64,000 bases of DNA, from assembly GCF_038404985.1 (NCBI RefSeq), contig NZ_JBBKBA010000003.1:310001-374000 (forward strand). The letters are read 5' to 3'. Positions 53,724 through 62,437 of this stretch are shown here, piece by piece. The notes beneath the pieces were generated by a model. That model saw only the letters and a program-made list of their open reading frames with translations, was not told the origin of the DNA and ran no database searches. Position numbers and translations under genes: made by a program. The stretch comes from Ferrovibrio sp. MS7 (GTDB lineage Bacteria > Pseudomonadota > Alphaproteobacteria > Ferrovibrionales > Ferrovibrionaceae). Within the stretch, counting starts at the first letter, position 1; every line of letters begins with the position of its first letter.

Positions 53724-55250
53724 ATGGCGCGGCCAAAGTCCGCGCCAATGACCGCGCGCCGGCCCACCACCACATCCAACGCGTCCGACGCTCGCGCCGA
53801 AGGCATCAGCCTGGCGCCAATCCTCTATTTCGTCAGCGTGGTGATGTGCTGCCTCGGCGCCTTCATGCTGGTGCCGATGGCGGTGGATATCGTCGACCGC
53901 CACCGCGATGCCTACACCTTCCTGGCCTGCGCGCTTGGCACCATCTTCGTCGGCGCCGGCATCGCCATTGCCACCCATAACAAGCAGCAGCGTATCAGCC
54001 AGAACGAAACCCTGCTGATGCTGCCGGTCACCTGGGTGGTGGCCTGCCTGATCTGTGCCGTCCCTTTCATGCTCTCGGTACTGCGGCTGCCGCTGGCGGA
54101 TGCGGTGTTTGAAGCTGTGTCCGGCCTGACCAATACCGGTTCCACCGTGATTGTCGGCCTGGACAATGCGCCACGCGGCATCCTGTTCTGGCGCTTCCTG
54201 CTGATGTGGATCGGCGGCTTCGGCGTGGTCACCATCGCCGTGCTGCTGCTGCCTTTCCTGCGCATCGGCGGCCTGCAGCTTTTCAGCCTCGATCTCTCGC
54301 CAAGCTCATCGAAATTCGTGCCGCGCATGGTTGAGGTGGTGACGCAGATCGGCCTGATCTACGTGGCCCTGACAATTCTCGGCGCCGTGAGCTACTGGCT
54401 CGCCGGCATGAATGCCTTCAATGCCATCGGCCACGCCATGACAGCGCTGGCCACCGGCGGCTATTCCTCGCACGACTCCAGTATCGGCTTCTACAACAGC
54501 GCGGCCATCGAATGGGTCAGCGTTGTGTTCATGACGCTCGGTGCCATGCCGTTCGGTCTTTATATCCTGGCATTGTATGGACGGCCTGGAGCCCTCTACC
54601 GCGACCAGCAGGTGCAGCTATTCCTTGGCATCATCTGTGCCGCCGCCTTGCTTATTGCTCTGTGGCGAATGGTGCATTTCGATGTAGAGCTGATGCAGGC
54701 GCTGCGCGAGGGTTTCTTCGTCACTGTCGCCACCATCACCACCACCGGCTTTACCAGCCACGACTACTCCACCTGGGGCGGCTTTGTTGAAGCGATTGCA
54801 TTGATGCTGATGCTGATCGGCGGCTGTACCGGCTCCACGGTAGGCGGCATCAAGGTGTTCCGCATCTTCGTGATGATCCAGATCCTGCGGACACAAATCC
54901 ACCGCCAGATTTTCCCGCATGGCACTTTCCGCGTCACTTTCAACGGCGAAACCGTGTCGGATGCCGTGCGCGCCGGCGTCGTTACCTATTTCTTCACCTA
55001 CCTGCTGACCCTGGCATTTCTGACCATCGCCATTGCCGCAACAGGCCTGCCGTTGAGCGAAAGCCTCGGCGCCGCCGCCACCGCGCTCGGCAATGTCGGC
55101 CCTGGCCTCGGCCCCAACAACGGCCCCTGCTGCACCTTCAAGGAAGTGCCAGAGGCCGCCAAGTGGCTGATGAGCTTCGGCATGCTCGCCGGGCGGCTCG
55201 AGATTCTCATTCTGATCATCCCGTTCAGCCGCTATTTCTGGCGCACCTGA
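53724..55250 (+). CDS. TrkH-family potassium uptake protein
   Basis: 508 residues with about ten TM or half-TM segments. The four pore loops of the Trk/Ktr/HKT superfamily can be seen: SGLTNTGSTVIVGL, TALATGGYSSHDSS, ATITTTGFTSHDYS and ALGNVGPGLG. The Gly of each loop forms the K+ filter. Work is usually with TrkA, which is not in the window. The first ATG is chosen; one at 53748 is an alternative. Confidence 0.93.
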   Translation: MARPKSAPMTARRPTTTSNASDARAEGISLAPILYFVSVVMCCLGAFMLVPMAVDIVDRHRDAYTFLACALGTIFVGAGIAIATHNKQQRISQNETLLMLPVTWVVACLICAVPFMLSVLRLPLADAVFEAVSGLTNTGSTVIVGLDNAPRGILFWRFLLMWIGGFGVVTIAVLLLPFLRIGGLQLFSLDLSPSSSKFVPRMVEVVTQIGLIYVALTILGAVSYWLAGMNAFNAIGHAMTALATGGYSSHDSSIGFYNSAAIEWVSVVFMTLGAMPFGLYILALYGRPGALYRDQQVQLFLGIICAAALLIALWRMVHFDVELMQALREGFFVTVATITTTGFTSHDYSTWGGFVEAIALMLMLIGGCTGSTVGGIKVFRIFVMIQILRTQIHRQIFPHGTFRVTFNGETVSDAVRAGVVTYFFTYLLTLAFLTIAIAATGLPLSESLGAAATALGNVGPGLGPNNGPCCTFKEVPEAAKWLMSFGMLAGRLEILILIIPFSRYFWRT

Positions 55251-55253
55251 CGA

Positions 55254-56528
55254 TTAGCGATACCACAGCGTCGGCAGGTAAAGCGTCAGGATCGGGAAGG
55301 CCGAGATCGCCACCAGCACGATAATCAGCGGGATCAGGAACGGCAGCACCGCCATCACGGTCTTATCGAAGCTCATCTTCGCCACGCGCGACAGCACGAA
55401 CAGCACCATGCCGACCGGCGGTGTCAGCAGGCCGATCATCAGGTTCAGCACCATGATGACGCCGAACTGAACCGGGTCGATGCCAAGCTTGGTGATGGCT
55501 GGCATGAAGATCGGCACCAGAATAGAGATCGCCGCGATGGTCTCCATGAAGCAGCCAACGATCAGCAGGATGATGTTGATGATCAGCAGCAGCATCAGCG
55601 GGTTGGTGGTGATGCTGAGCAGGCCGCTGGTAAGCTGCTCGGTGATCCGTGTGGTGGTGAGCACCCAGCCGAACAGCGAAGCGGCGCCAACGATGATCAG
55701 CACGCTGGCGGTGGTCTCGATGGTTTCCAGCGAGATGCGGTAGAACTGCTTCACATTCAGCGAGCGATACAGGAACACGCCGAGGATCAGCGCCCAGGCA
55801 CAGGCCGCGATGGCCGCCTCCGTCGGCGTGAAAGCACCTGAGCTCATGCCGCCGATCAGCAGCACCGGCGTGAACAGCGCCGGGATGGCGCGCAGAAAAG
55901 TGCGGCCCAGCGTCGGGATATGGAAAGCCTGGTCGCGGCCGATATTGTGGCGGTGCGCGTACCAGGTGACATAAATCATCATGGCGCCAGCCATCAGCAG
56001 GCCCGGCACAATGCCGGCAACGAATAGCTGCCCGATGGACACATTCGCCATCACGCCGAAGATCACCATGGGCAGCGAAGGCGGAATGATCGGACCGATG
56101 GTGGATGATGCCGCAGTGATGCCAACCGAGAAATGATCGGGATAGCCATGGTCGCGCATCGCCTTGATCTCGATGGTGCCTAGCCCGCCGGCATCGGCCA
56201 CCGCCGTGCCCGACATGCCGGCGAAGATCACCGAGCCAACCACGTTGACATGGCCCAGGCCGCCGCGCAGCCAGCCGACGGCGGCAGTGGCGAAATCATA
56301 GATGCGGTTGGTGATGCCTGCCGTGTTCATCAGATTGCCGGCCAGGATGAAGAACGGCACCGCGATCAATGGAAATGAGTCGACGCCGCCGGCCATGCGG
56401 TGTAGCACCACGAAATCCGGGATGTTGGAAAGAAACGCCGTGTAGAACAGCGACGAGCCGCCCAGCGCGACGAAGATCGGAACGCCGAGCAGCAGGGTGG
56501 CGAAAAAGAAGACAAGCAACGCAAACAT
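55254..56528 (-). CDS. dctM: TRAP transporter large permease (DctM-type)
   Basis: 424 residues from the ATG at 56528, which has an AGGAG site upstream. About 12 TM helices. It begins MFALLVFFFATLLLGVPIF and contains NLMNTAGITNRIYDFATAAV, GHVNVVGSVIFAGMSGTAVA and ADAGGLGTIEIKAM, typical of the DctM family that moves carboxylates across the inner membrane using a Na+ gradient. It follows dctQ and overlaps its end region by no more than a few bases, so the two form one unit. Confidence 0.93.
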   Translation of the reverse strand: MFALLVFFFATLLLGVPIFVALGGSSLFYTAFLSNIPDFVVLHRMAGGVDSFPLIAVPFFILAGNLMNTAGITNRIYDFATAAVGWLRGGLGHVNVVGSVIFAGMSGTAVADAGGLGTIEIKAMRDHGYPDHFSVGITAASSTIGPIIPPSLPMVIFGVMANVSIGQLFVAGIVPGLLMAGAMMIYVTWYAHRHNIGRDQAFHIPTLGRTFLRAIPALFTPVLLIGGMSSGAFTPTEAAIAACAWALILGVFLYRSLNVKQFYRISLETIETTASVLIIVGAASLFGWVLTTTRITEQLTSGLLSITTNPLMLLLIINIILLIVGCFMETIAAISILVPIFMPAITKLGIDPVQFGVIMVLNLMIGLLTPPVGMVLFVLSRVAKMSFDKTVMAVLPFLIPLIIVLVAISAFPILTLYLPTLWYR

Positions 56529-56554
56529 GCGGGTAACTCCTGCGAATCCGTAGT

Positions 56555-57115
56555 TCAGTCGATGATGAGGCTGGCCTTGTTCGGATCTTCGCGCCAACCG
56601 CGCTTGGCATTACCGAAAACCACGCGGACGCAGCGATAGAGCATCAGGAAGCAGCCCAGCGCGACACCGGCATAGACGATGCTCATCGGCCATTCGATCA
56701 CAGTCATGGTCTGAATCTGCATCCGCTCGGTAACGGTGATGCCGAACCAGCAGAGTGCGGTAATAAATCCGAGCGTAATGATGTCGATGATGAAGCGGCT
56801 TAACCGCGCCAGTCTATCGGGCAGGAAATGCTGGATTGCCTCGACGCCGATATGGGTGCCGCGCCGCATCGCCGTGGCACCGCCGATGAACGTGACCCAC
56901 ATCAGCAGGTAGCGCGAAATCTCCTCGGTCCAGGCGTAGGAATCATTGAGGATGTAGCGCGAGAAGAATTGCAGGAAGACCACGAAGGCCAAGCCCCAGA
57001 AAATCACAAAGCCCAGCATGTCCTCGATATAAGGCTCAATCTTCACTTCCGGATCGGAGACTTCGATCAAATGCGGGTCTTCGCCGTGTGACGGGTTCAT
57101 CTCTGGCTTGGTCAT
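56555..57115 (-). CDS. dctQ: TRAP transporter small permease (DctQ-type)
   Basis: 186 residues with four TM helices after a 35-residue acidic lead. The family segment is ILNDSYAWTEEISRYLLMWV then FIGGATAMRRGTHIGVEAI. It pairs with DctM. Its start (57115) and that of the enolase-superfamily gene on the other strand (57154) are only 38 bases apart, so the two promoters must overlap or lie inside the neighbouring reading frames. Confidence 0.9.
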   Translation of the reverse strand: MTKPEMNPSHGEDPHLIEVSDPEVKIEPYIEDMLGFVIFWGLAFVVFLQFFSRYILNDSYAWTEEISRYLLMWVTFIGGATAMRRGTHIGVEAIQHFLPDRLARLSRFIIDIITLGFITALCWFGITVTERMQIQTMTVIEWPMSIVYAGVALGCFLMLYRCVRVVFGNAKRGWREDPNKASLIID

Positions 57116-57153
57116 GACTTAGCCTCTAGACTGCAAGAAAATGGAGGAAGCGG

Positions 57154-58263
57154 ATGGCAACGATTACGCGCGTGGAAATCCTGCAGGTCGATCTGGCGCC
57201 GCTGGTGAAGCGCACCGATGCGATCCAGGCTTTCATCACTCAGGAAACGCCGATGGTGCGCATCACCACCAGCGACGGACTTACCGGCACCGGCTACAGC
57301 TACACGATCGGCACTGGCGGTTCCTCGGTTGTGGCCTTGCTGCGCGATCATCTGGCGCCGCGCCTCCTGGGCCGCGATCCGCTGGAGATCGAGGCGATCT
57401 GGAAAAGCCTGTTCTTCTCGACGCACGCGACAGCGGTGGGCGCCATCACCGCGCTGGCGCTGGCGGCCATCGACACGGCTCTCTGGGACCTGCGCTGCCT
57501 TGCCGCCAACCGGCCATTGTGGCTGGAAGCTGGTGGCGCGCAGCGGAGCGTGCCGGTCTACACTACCGAGGGTGGCTGGCTGCATATCGAGCCGCAGGCG
57601 CTGGTGGATGGCGCACTCGCCGCCAAGGCCGGCGGCTTCGGCGGCAGCAAAATAAAGGTCGGCAGGCCGCATGTGGCGGAAGACATGGCGCGGCTCGGCG
57701 CGGTGCGCGATGCCGTCGGCCCGGCCTTCGAGATCATGGTGGACGCCAATCAGGCTTTCACGGTGGCGGAAGCGATCCGCCGTGCGCGGCATTACGAGGC
57801 GCTGGACCTGGCCTGGTTCGAGGAACCGCTGCCGGCCGAGGACATGGACGGCCATGTGCGCTTGAGCCAGTCGACCAGCCTGCCGGTGGCGGTGGGCGAA
57901 TCGATCTATCACCCCAGCCATTTCCGGGAATATCTGCAAAACCGCGCCTGCTCTATCGTGCAGGCCGACGTGGCGCGCATCGGCGGCATCACGCCATGGC
58001 TGAAGGTGGCGCATCTGGCGGAGAGCTTCAATGTGGCGATCTGCCCGCATTTCCTGATGGAATTGCATGTCTCGCTGTGTGCCGCCGTGCCCAATGCCGC
58101 CTGGGTGGAATGGATTCCGCAACTCGACCCGGTGGCGAGCAGCAGGCTCAAGGTGACGAACGGCAAGGTCACGGCGCCGGATATGCCGGGCCTTGGCATT
58201 GCCTGGGACTGGCAGGCCATAGCGAAGCATCAGGCCTTTACCCCCATCGTCATCAAAGCGTGA
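57154..58263 (+). CDS. Mandelate racemase/muconate lactonizing family enzyme
   Basis: 369 residues, enolase superfamily. The N-terminal capping domain (about 1-125) precedes a TIM barrel. The base-type Lys pair is KIKVG (Lys166/168), the metal ligands are Asp in VDANQ near 197, Glu in WFEEPL near 223 and Glu in VGESIY near 249, and the His base is in CPHFLMELH near 298. Family members act on sugar acids and other carboxylates, in line with a TRAP transporter next to it. The gene is opposite in direction to dctQM and to dctP. Confidence 0.9.
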   Translation: MATITRVEILQVDLAPLVKRTDAIQAFITQETPMVRITTSDGLTGTGYSYTIGTGGSSVVALLRDHLAPRLLGRDPLEIEAIWKSLFFSTHATAVGAITALALAAIDTALWDLRCLAANRPLWLEAGGAQRSVPVYTTEGGWLHIEPQALVDGALAAKAGGFGGSKIKVGRPHVAEDMARLGAVRDAVGPAFEIMVDANQAFTVAEAIRRARHYEALDLAWFEEPLPAEDMDGHVRLSQSTSLPVAVGESIYHPSHFREYLQNRACSIVQADVARIGGITPWLKVAHLAESFNVAICPHFLMELHVSLCAAVPNAAWVEWIPQLDPVASSRLKVTNGKVTAPDMPGLGIAWDWQAIAKHQAFTPIVIKA

Positions 58264-58269
58264 TTGAAG

Positions 58270-58305
58270 AAAACCCGGCGGCGCCGCATGCACCGCGCCG
58301 CCGGG
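58270..58305 (-). terminator. Intrinsic terminator after dctP
   Basis: Arms CCCGGCGGCGC and GCGCCGCCGGG with a ten-base loop; on the minus strand the second arm is followed by TTTTCTTC. It ends dctP (stop 58316) before the converging enzyme gene. Confidence 0.8.
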
Positions 58306-58315
58306 AGGTTCGGAT

Positions 58316-59290
58316 TTACTTCAGCGCCTGCAGCGTGTCGTATTCCGCCTTGCTCCAGCCGGCGCCCGCCGAGGCATCGTTATGCAGCGGCGCGGCAGCG
58401 GCAATGAACGGCTTGCGGTCCACTTCCACCACGGTCTTGCCGAGTTTGCGGAATTCCGCCGCCAGGTTCTGTTCCGAGATACGGATCTGATCCGTGGCGC
58501 GCGAGGCGGCGGTCTTCAGCACATCGGTGAAGATCGTCTTCTCGTCGGCGCTCAGCTTGTTCCAGACATGGCCGCCGACAATGCTGAGCAGGCTTTCGGT
58601 GATGTGGCCCGACAGCATGATGTGGCTCTGCACTTCGTAGAACTTCTTCGCCATGATGGTCGGCAGCGGATTCTCCTGGCCGTCCACGGTGCCCTGTTGC
58701 AGAGCGAGGTAGACCTCGGCAAAGGCAATCGGCGTCGCATTGGCGCCCACCGACTTGGTGAACATCAGGTACAGCGGCGCCGGCGGCACGCGCAGCTTCA
58801 TGCCCTTCATGTCCTCGGGCTTGTTGATCGCCTTGTTGGCGGTGAGATGCCGCTGGCCGTAATAGGTCAGTGCCGTCACCTTATGCTTGGTCTTCTGCTC
58901 GTAGCCCGACGCGATGTCGGTGAACAGCTTGGAATCGCGATAGGCCTTCCAATGGTCGAAATCGCGCAGGATGAACGGCGCGTTCGAGATCGCGATCGGC
59001 TTGTGGATCGAACCGGCAAAAGCTACGCCGGTGTAGATGATATCCACGGTGCCCAGCGTGAGCGCCTCGTTGATCTGGTTCTCGTTGCCGAGCTGCGAGG
59101 CGGCAAACACGTCGACCTGGTACTTGTTGTTGGTGCGCTTGGCGATTTCCTGCGCCGCCCACAATGCCTCGGTATGATAAGGCTCGGGCGTTTCATAGAC
59201 ATGCGCCCATTTCAGCTTGGTCTGCGCCAGGGCGGGCGTGGCGGCGACGGCCATGGCCAGGCCGGCAGCGGCGAATGCGAACAGTTTCAT
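58316..59290 (-). CDS. dctP: TRAP transporter substrate-binding protein (DctP-type)
   Basis: 324 residues from the ATG at 59290, where a signal peptide begins (MKLFAFAAAGLAMAVAATPA). TRAP-binding protein features: LKWAHVYETPEPYHTEALWA, VDIIYTGVAFAGSIHKPIAI and LRVPPAPLYLMFTKSVGANA then PIAFAEVYLALQQGTVDGQE with the conserved Arg of the ligand pocket in LRVP. It binds an organic acid in the periplasm. It lies downstream of a GntR regulator on the same strand and not next to dctQM, which is unusual. Confidence 0.94.
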   Translation of the reverse strand: MKLFAFAAAGLAMAVAATPALAQTKLKWAHVYETPEPYHTEALWAAQEIAKRTNNKYQVDVFAASQLGNENQINEALTLGTVDIIYTGVAFAGSIHKPIAISNAPFILRDFDHWKAYRDSKLFTDIASGYEQKTKHKVTALTYYGQRHLTANKAINKPEDMKGMKLRVPPAPLYLMFTKSVGANATPIAFAEVYLALQQGTVDGQENPLPTIMAKKFYEVQSHIMLSGHITESLLSIVGGHVWNKLSADEKTIFTDVLKTAASRATDQIRISEQNLAAEFRKLGKTVVEVDRKPFIAAAAPLHNDASAGAGWSKAEYDTLQALK

Positions 59291-59354
59291 CGTGCGGTTC
59301 CTCCGGTTTTTATGAACAGCTACACAAGTGCCCCGGTGCCTCCGGGGCGCGGGG

Positions 59355-60122
59355 TCAGACTTCATCCTCCTCGGTGAAGTAATCGGGATTGAGGCTGCGG
59401 ATATCGGGCAGGCTGCCCTGCAGGCCGTCGAGATGGTGGTCCATGGCGCGCAAAGCCGCTTCGCCGTCGTGGCGCGCGATGGCAGCCACCACCGCTTCAT
59501 GCTCCTCGATCACGCGGGCGATGCGACCCACCTGCGGCAGGGTGAGCCGGCGGAAACGGTCGACATGGAATTTCACCTGCCTCACCAGCACCCAGATGCC
59601 GGGATAGCCGGCCGCCTCGGCGATGGCGGCATGCAGGGCCTCGTCGGCATTGTGGAAGGCTTCCGCGTCATTGGCCAGTTCGGCCTCGCGCTGGCGTTCG
59701 ATGATGGCGTGAAGGCCGGTGATCTGGCTTTTCGACGCCCGCTCGGCAGCCTTGCGCACCGCCACCTCTTCCAGCGCGCGGCGGATCACGATGGCCTCGC
59801 CGAGCTTGGCATAGGGAATGCGGCTGACCGTGGTGCCGGATTTCGGCACGATCTCCACCAGGTTCTCGTCGGAGAGCCGCAGCAGGGCCTCGCGCACCGG
59901 GGTGCGGCTGACACCGAAGCTGCGCGCCAGATCGTTTTCGGACAGCGACGAGCCAGGCGGCAGGGCCAGCGAGAGGATGTCTTCGCGCAGCCGCTCATGC
60001 ACGCGCGCCGCCGCCGTGGCGCTGCGCCCCAAGGTACGCCCCTGGCTTGTGCCGGACAGATTGTTGCGCTGTACCGGCGGCGCCAATACCGGCACCGCCT
60101 GCACCTGCGGGCCGCTCGACAT
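59355..60122 (-). CDS. GntR/FadR-type regulator of the TRAP locus
   Basis: 255 residues from the ATG at 60122, chosen because the longer frame (from 60257) has no good signal. The winged helix-turn-helix is RVHERLREDILSLALPPGSS, LARSFGVSRTPVREALLRL. The FCD effector domain occupies the rest (about 110-235) with metal-binding His residues expected in the pattern HNADEALHAAIAEAAG and HEAVVAAIARHDGE. Proteins of this kind respond to organic acids and repress. It most likely controls dctP, the enzyme gene and dctQM. A palindrome lies before its start. Confidence 0.92.
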   Translation of the reverse strand: MSSGPQVQAVPVLAPPVQRNNLSGTSQGRTLGRSATAAARVHERLREDILSLALPPGSSLSENDLARSFGVSRTPVREALLRLSDENLVEIVPKSGTTVSRIPYAKLGEAIVIRRALEEVAVRKAAERASKSQITGLHAIIERQREAELANDAEAFHNADEALHAAIAEAAGYPGIWVLVRQVKFHVDRFRRLTLPQVGRIARVIEEHEAVVAAIARHDGEAALRAMDHHLDGLQGSLPDIRSLNPDYFTEEDEV

Positions 60123-60182
60123 GGCTCCCCGCTCCCCTCCCTGTGGCTGCCTGCCGGCCTTGCTGACCTGACGGCGCCTTTG

Positions 60183-60204
60183 CATATCTTGTATGTAAGA
60201 TATG
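60183..60204. promoter_or_regulatory. Palindrome, candidate GntR operator
   Basis: Arms CATATCTT and AAGATATG enclose GTATGT. The core TTGTATGTAA resembles the TTGTATACAA-type sites of FadR-subfamily GntR regulators. It is about 60 bases before the start of the GntR gene and in the gap shared with the MBL-fold gene. Confidence 0.5.
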
Positions 60205-60312
60205 TGCTGCCCTGGGGCGGCGTCAACGGTTCTCTCACATGGGTTGCAAATCACCAAAAGTTCAAACCCTTCCGGGGTTTGCCGGTTCCCGCCGGCGCCC
60301 TATCCTCGGTCC

Positions 60313-61374
60313 ATGACGCCAAGAGCCCCCTCCTTCGCCGCCCTGCTGCTGTTGCTTCTGGTATTGGGCGCCTGCACCCCCGCGCCCGACGCCTTGCAGG
60401 CCGAGGGCAAGCCCTATCACCACCTGGCCGATGGCCGCTTCCGCAACCCGCCGGGCAGCCCGCCGCGCACGGCAGGCTTCAGCGATTTCGCGCCCTTCCT
60501 GTTCGGCCAGTTCCTGCGCTCCTTCGATCCGCCGGAGCCGCCGCCCGGCCATGTGCTCAGCGCCGCCGAAACGCAGGCTGGCCGCGCCGCGCTGGCCGGC
60601 CAGGACCATGTCACCTGGCTCGGCCATGCCGCTTTCCTGATGCGCCTGAACGGCGCCACGCTGATCACCGACCCCTATCTCTCCACTCGCGCCGGGCCAT
60701 ATTTCTTCGGGCCGCAACGCTATGTGCCGGCGGCGCTGGGCGTCGAGCAATTGCCGCCGCTGGACCTGCTGCTGGTGAGCCATAACCATTACGACCACCT
60801 GGATGAGCGCACCATCGAGGCCCTGCCCGGCAAGGATCGCGTCACCGTCGTGGTGCCGCTCAAGCTTGGCGATTTCTTCCGCGAACGCGGCTATGCCAAA
60901 GTGGTCGAGCTGGATTGGTATGACAGCATCGAGCGCAGCGGCCTCAAGATCACCGCCGTGCCGGCAGTGCATTTCTCGCGCCGCACACTGTTCGATACCA
61001 ACCGCACATTATGGGCCGGCTTCGTCATCGAGGGCGGCGGCAAACGGGTCTATTTCAGTGGCGACACCGCCTATGGCGCGGTGTTCAAGGACATCGGCAA
61101 CCGTTTCGCGCCAATCGACCTGGCGCTGGTCGGCATCGGCGCCTATGAACCGCAGGCAATCATGAAAGCCAGCCACACTACACCAGAGGAAGCTGTGCAA
61201 TTGGGCCACGATATCGGCGCGAAACGGTTGGTCGGCATGCACTGGGGCACCGTGGTGCTGACCCAGGAACCGGCCTTCGAGGCAGCGCCGCGCTTCCGCG
61301 ATGCCGGCGGCAAGGCCGGCTACACAGCGGATGCCGTGCTGCCGCTGAAGATCGGCGAGAGTTTGGGGTTCTAG
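60313..61374 (+). CDS. Metallo-beta-lactamase-fold lipoprotein (NAPE-PLD/UlaG-like)
   Basis: 353 residues from the ATG at 60313. A lipoprotein signal (PSFAALLLLLLVLGAC) ends at about residue 21. The MBL motif is SHNHYDHLD near 157-165 (HxHxDH), with VTWLGHAAFLMRL, ITDPYLS, YFSGDTAYG and GMHWGTVVL also present. The overall pattern is that of the N-acyl-phosphatidylethanolamine phospholipase D/L-ascorbate lactonase-like group. The substrate is unknown. The stop is part of a duplicated TTCTAG, and the convergent brnA stop is in the same bases. Confidence 0.87.
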   Translation: MTPRAPSFAALLLLLLVLGACTPAPDALQAEGKPYHHLADGRFRNPPGSPPRTAGFSDFAPFLFGQFLRSFDPPEPPPGHVLSAAETQAGRAALAGQDHVTWLGHAAFLMRLNGATLITDPYLSTRAGPYFFGPQRYVPAALGVEQLPPLDLLLVSHNHYDHLDERTIEALPGKDRVTVVVPLKLGDFFRERGYAKVVELDWYDSIERSGLKITAVPAVHFSRRTLFDTNRTLWAGFVIEGGGKRVYFSGDTAYGAVFKDIGNRFAPIDLALVGIGAYEPQAIMKASHTTPEEAVQLGHDIGAKRLVGMHWGTVVLTQEPAFEAAPRFRDAGGKAGYTADAVLPLKIGESLGF

Positions 61375-61376
61375 TT

Positions 61377-61640
61377 CTAGCCGACTTTCTCGGCCAACCA
61401 TGCCTTGATCAGAGACTGATAGGGCATGTCACGCTTGTTGGCTGCCACTTTGATCTGATCCAAAAGGCCGACCGGCAGGCGCAGGGAAATCGATGTGGTG
61501 GTCGGCTTCAGATTGGGCAGGCGCGCACGCTTCGCCTTGCTCCAATCGACGTAATCGCTGGAATCATGGCTTTCCCAGAAAGCCCGCTCTTCCGCTTCGG
61601 AAGCAAAAGCCGACATGGTCTTAAACTTCTTCTTCGCCAT
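61377..61640 (-). CDS. brnA: BrnA-type antitoxin
   Basis: 87 residues. The C-terminal ribbon-helix-helix-like part TSISLRLPVGLLDQIKVAAN followed by MPYQSLIKAWLAEKV is characteristic of BrnA antitoxins. The N-terminal part, AFWESHDSSDYVDWSKAKR, is the toxin-binding segment. It binds BrnT and represses the operon. Its start overlaps the end of brnT by 20 bases, the normal toxin-first order of this family. Confidence 0.92.
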   Translation of the reverse strand: MAKKKFKTMSAFASEAEERAFWESHDSSDYVDWSKAKRARLPNLKPTTTSISLRLPVGLLDQIKVAANKRDMPYQSLIKAWLAEKVG

Positions 61641-61926
61641 AACGCAGCCACTCCTTCCTATGCATGCCGCGCGCCGATATGACCCGGATCATTGTGCCCT
61701 GACTGCGCAACGTGAACGTGATGTGCAGCAGGCGGCCATCGTCACTGCGGCCAAGGGCATGATACCGAGGTTCCCCTCCGCTATGCCGCTCATCAGACAG
61801 CAGCAATAGCGGCTCATTGAAGAACACCTGCTCGGCCATGCTTTGACTGATGCCGTGCTTGTCCTCGCTCTTGCGGGCATTGCCGCCATCCCAGTCGAAC
61901 CCGAGAATGCGGTCGAGATCAATCAT
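61621..61926 (-). CDS. brnT: BrnT-type toxin (ribonuclease)
   Basis: 101 residues. BrnT has a RelE-like fold and cleaves RNA. The motif GFDWDGGNARKSEDKHGISQ near the N-terminus, then VFFNEPLLLLSDE, RYHALGRSDDGRLLHITFTL and IRVISARGMHRKEWLRYG, matches the family closely; the His/Arg/Lys residues of the last part are expected in catalysis. The start codon lies in a 31-bp palindrome that is presumably the operator. Confidence 0.93.
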   Translation of the reverse strand: MIDLDRILGFDWDGGNARKSEDKHGISQSMAEQVFFNEPLLLLSDERHSGGEPRYHALGRSDDGRLLHITFTLRSQGTMIRVISARGMHRKEWLRYGEEEV

Positions 61927-61955
61927 TTCTGTATATTATGATAATATACAGAAAT
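61925..61955. promoter_or_regulatory. Perfect 31-bp palindrome at the brnT start, candidate BrnTA operator
   Basis: Arms ATTTCTGTATATT and AATATACAGAAAT (13 bp each) around ATGAT. It includes the first bases of the brnT start codon (61924-61926). BrnA is known to autorepress, so it is a strong candidate for its binding site. Confidence 0.7.
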
Positions 61956-61963
61956 GGGCAACC

Positions 61964-62437
61964 CTACTCTTCCTCCGGCCCGCCGCGGGCGTAGCGCAGG
62001 AAGGCCTCGCCGACCAGCAGATGGGTGATGGTGCCGTTGCCGTCATCCAGCGGCAGGATCAGGCGGTCGTATTGCAGGATGTTCGGCCCGTCCCAGCGCG
62101 TGATGCTGATATGGAACGGATGGCCTTCGCGGCTGGCGAGATCGAGATGCTGGCGGATCACGGCGCGGCTTTCGCGTGTCACGCCATCGCCATCGGGCGG
62201 CAATACCGCCAGGGCCTTGTAGGCCTTGCCCATGGAGCGGTAGCGGTAGCCGCCATAGGGCTCGATCTCGACCAGCGCCAGATCGGCGCCACCCGGCAGC
62301 TTCGAGAGTGCCGGCAAAGCCGCCACCGGCAGGATCGGCTTGTCGCCGCGGGTGGTGTTGTACCAGGCCAGCAGGTCAACCAGGGCCGGCGCCTGCACCT
62401 CGTCGGCCAGCCAGCCGCGCGGCGGGGGCGTGATCAT
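61964..62437 (-). CDS. PAS_5-like single-domain protein
   Basis: 157 residues. The start LVDLLAWYNTTRGDKPILPV, followed by ALSKLPGGADLALVEIEPYG, corresponds to the same fold as the PAS protein at 22800, though with low identity. The later YRYRSMGKAYKALAVL and SITRWDGPNILQYDRLILPL complete it. No output domain is attached. It overlaps the preceding thioesterase gene by four bases, so they are probably translated together. Confidence 0.65.
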   Translation of the reverse strand: MITPPPRGWLADEVQAPALVDLLAWYNTTRGDKPILPVAALPALSKLPGGADLALVEIEPYGGYRYRSMGKAYKALAVLPPDGDGVTRESRAVIRQHLDLASREGHPFHISITRWDGPNILQYDRLILPLDDGNGTITHLLVGEAFLRYARGGPEEE

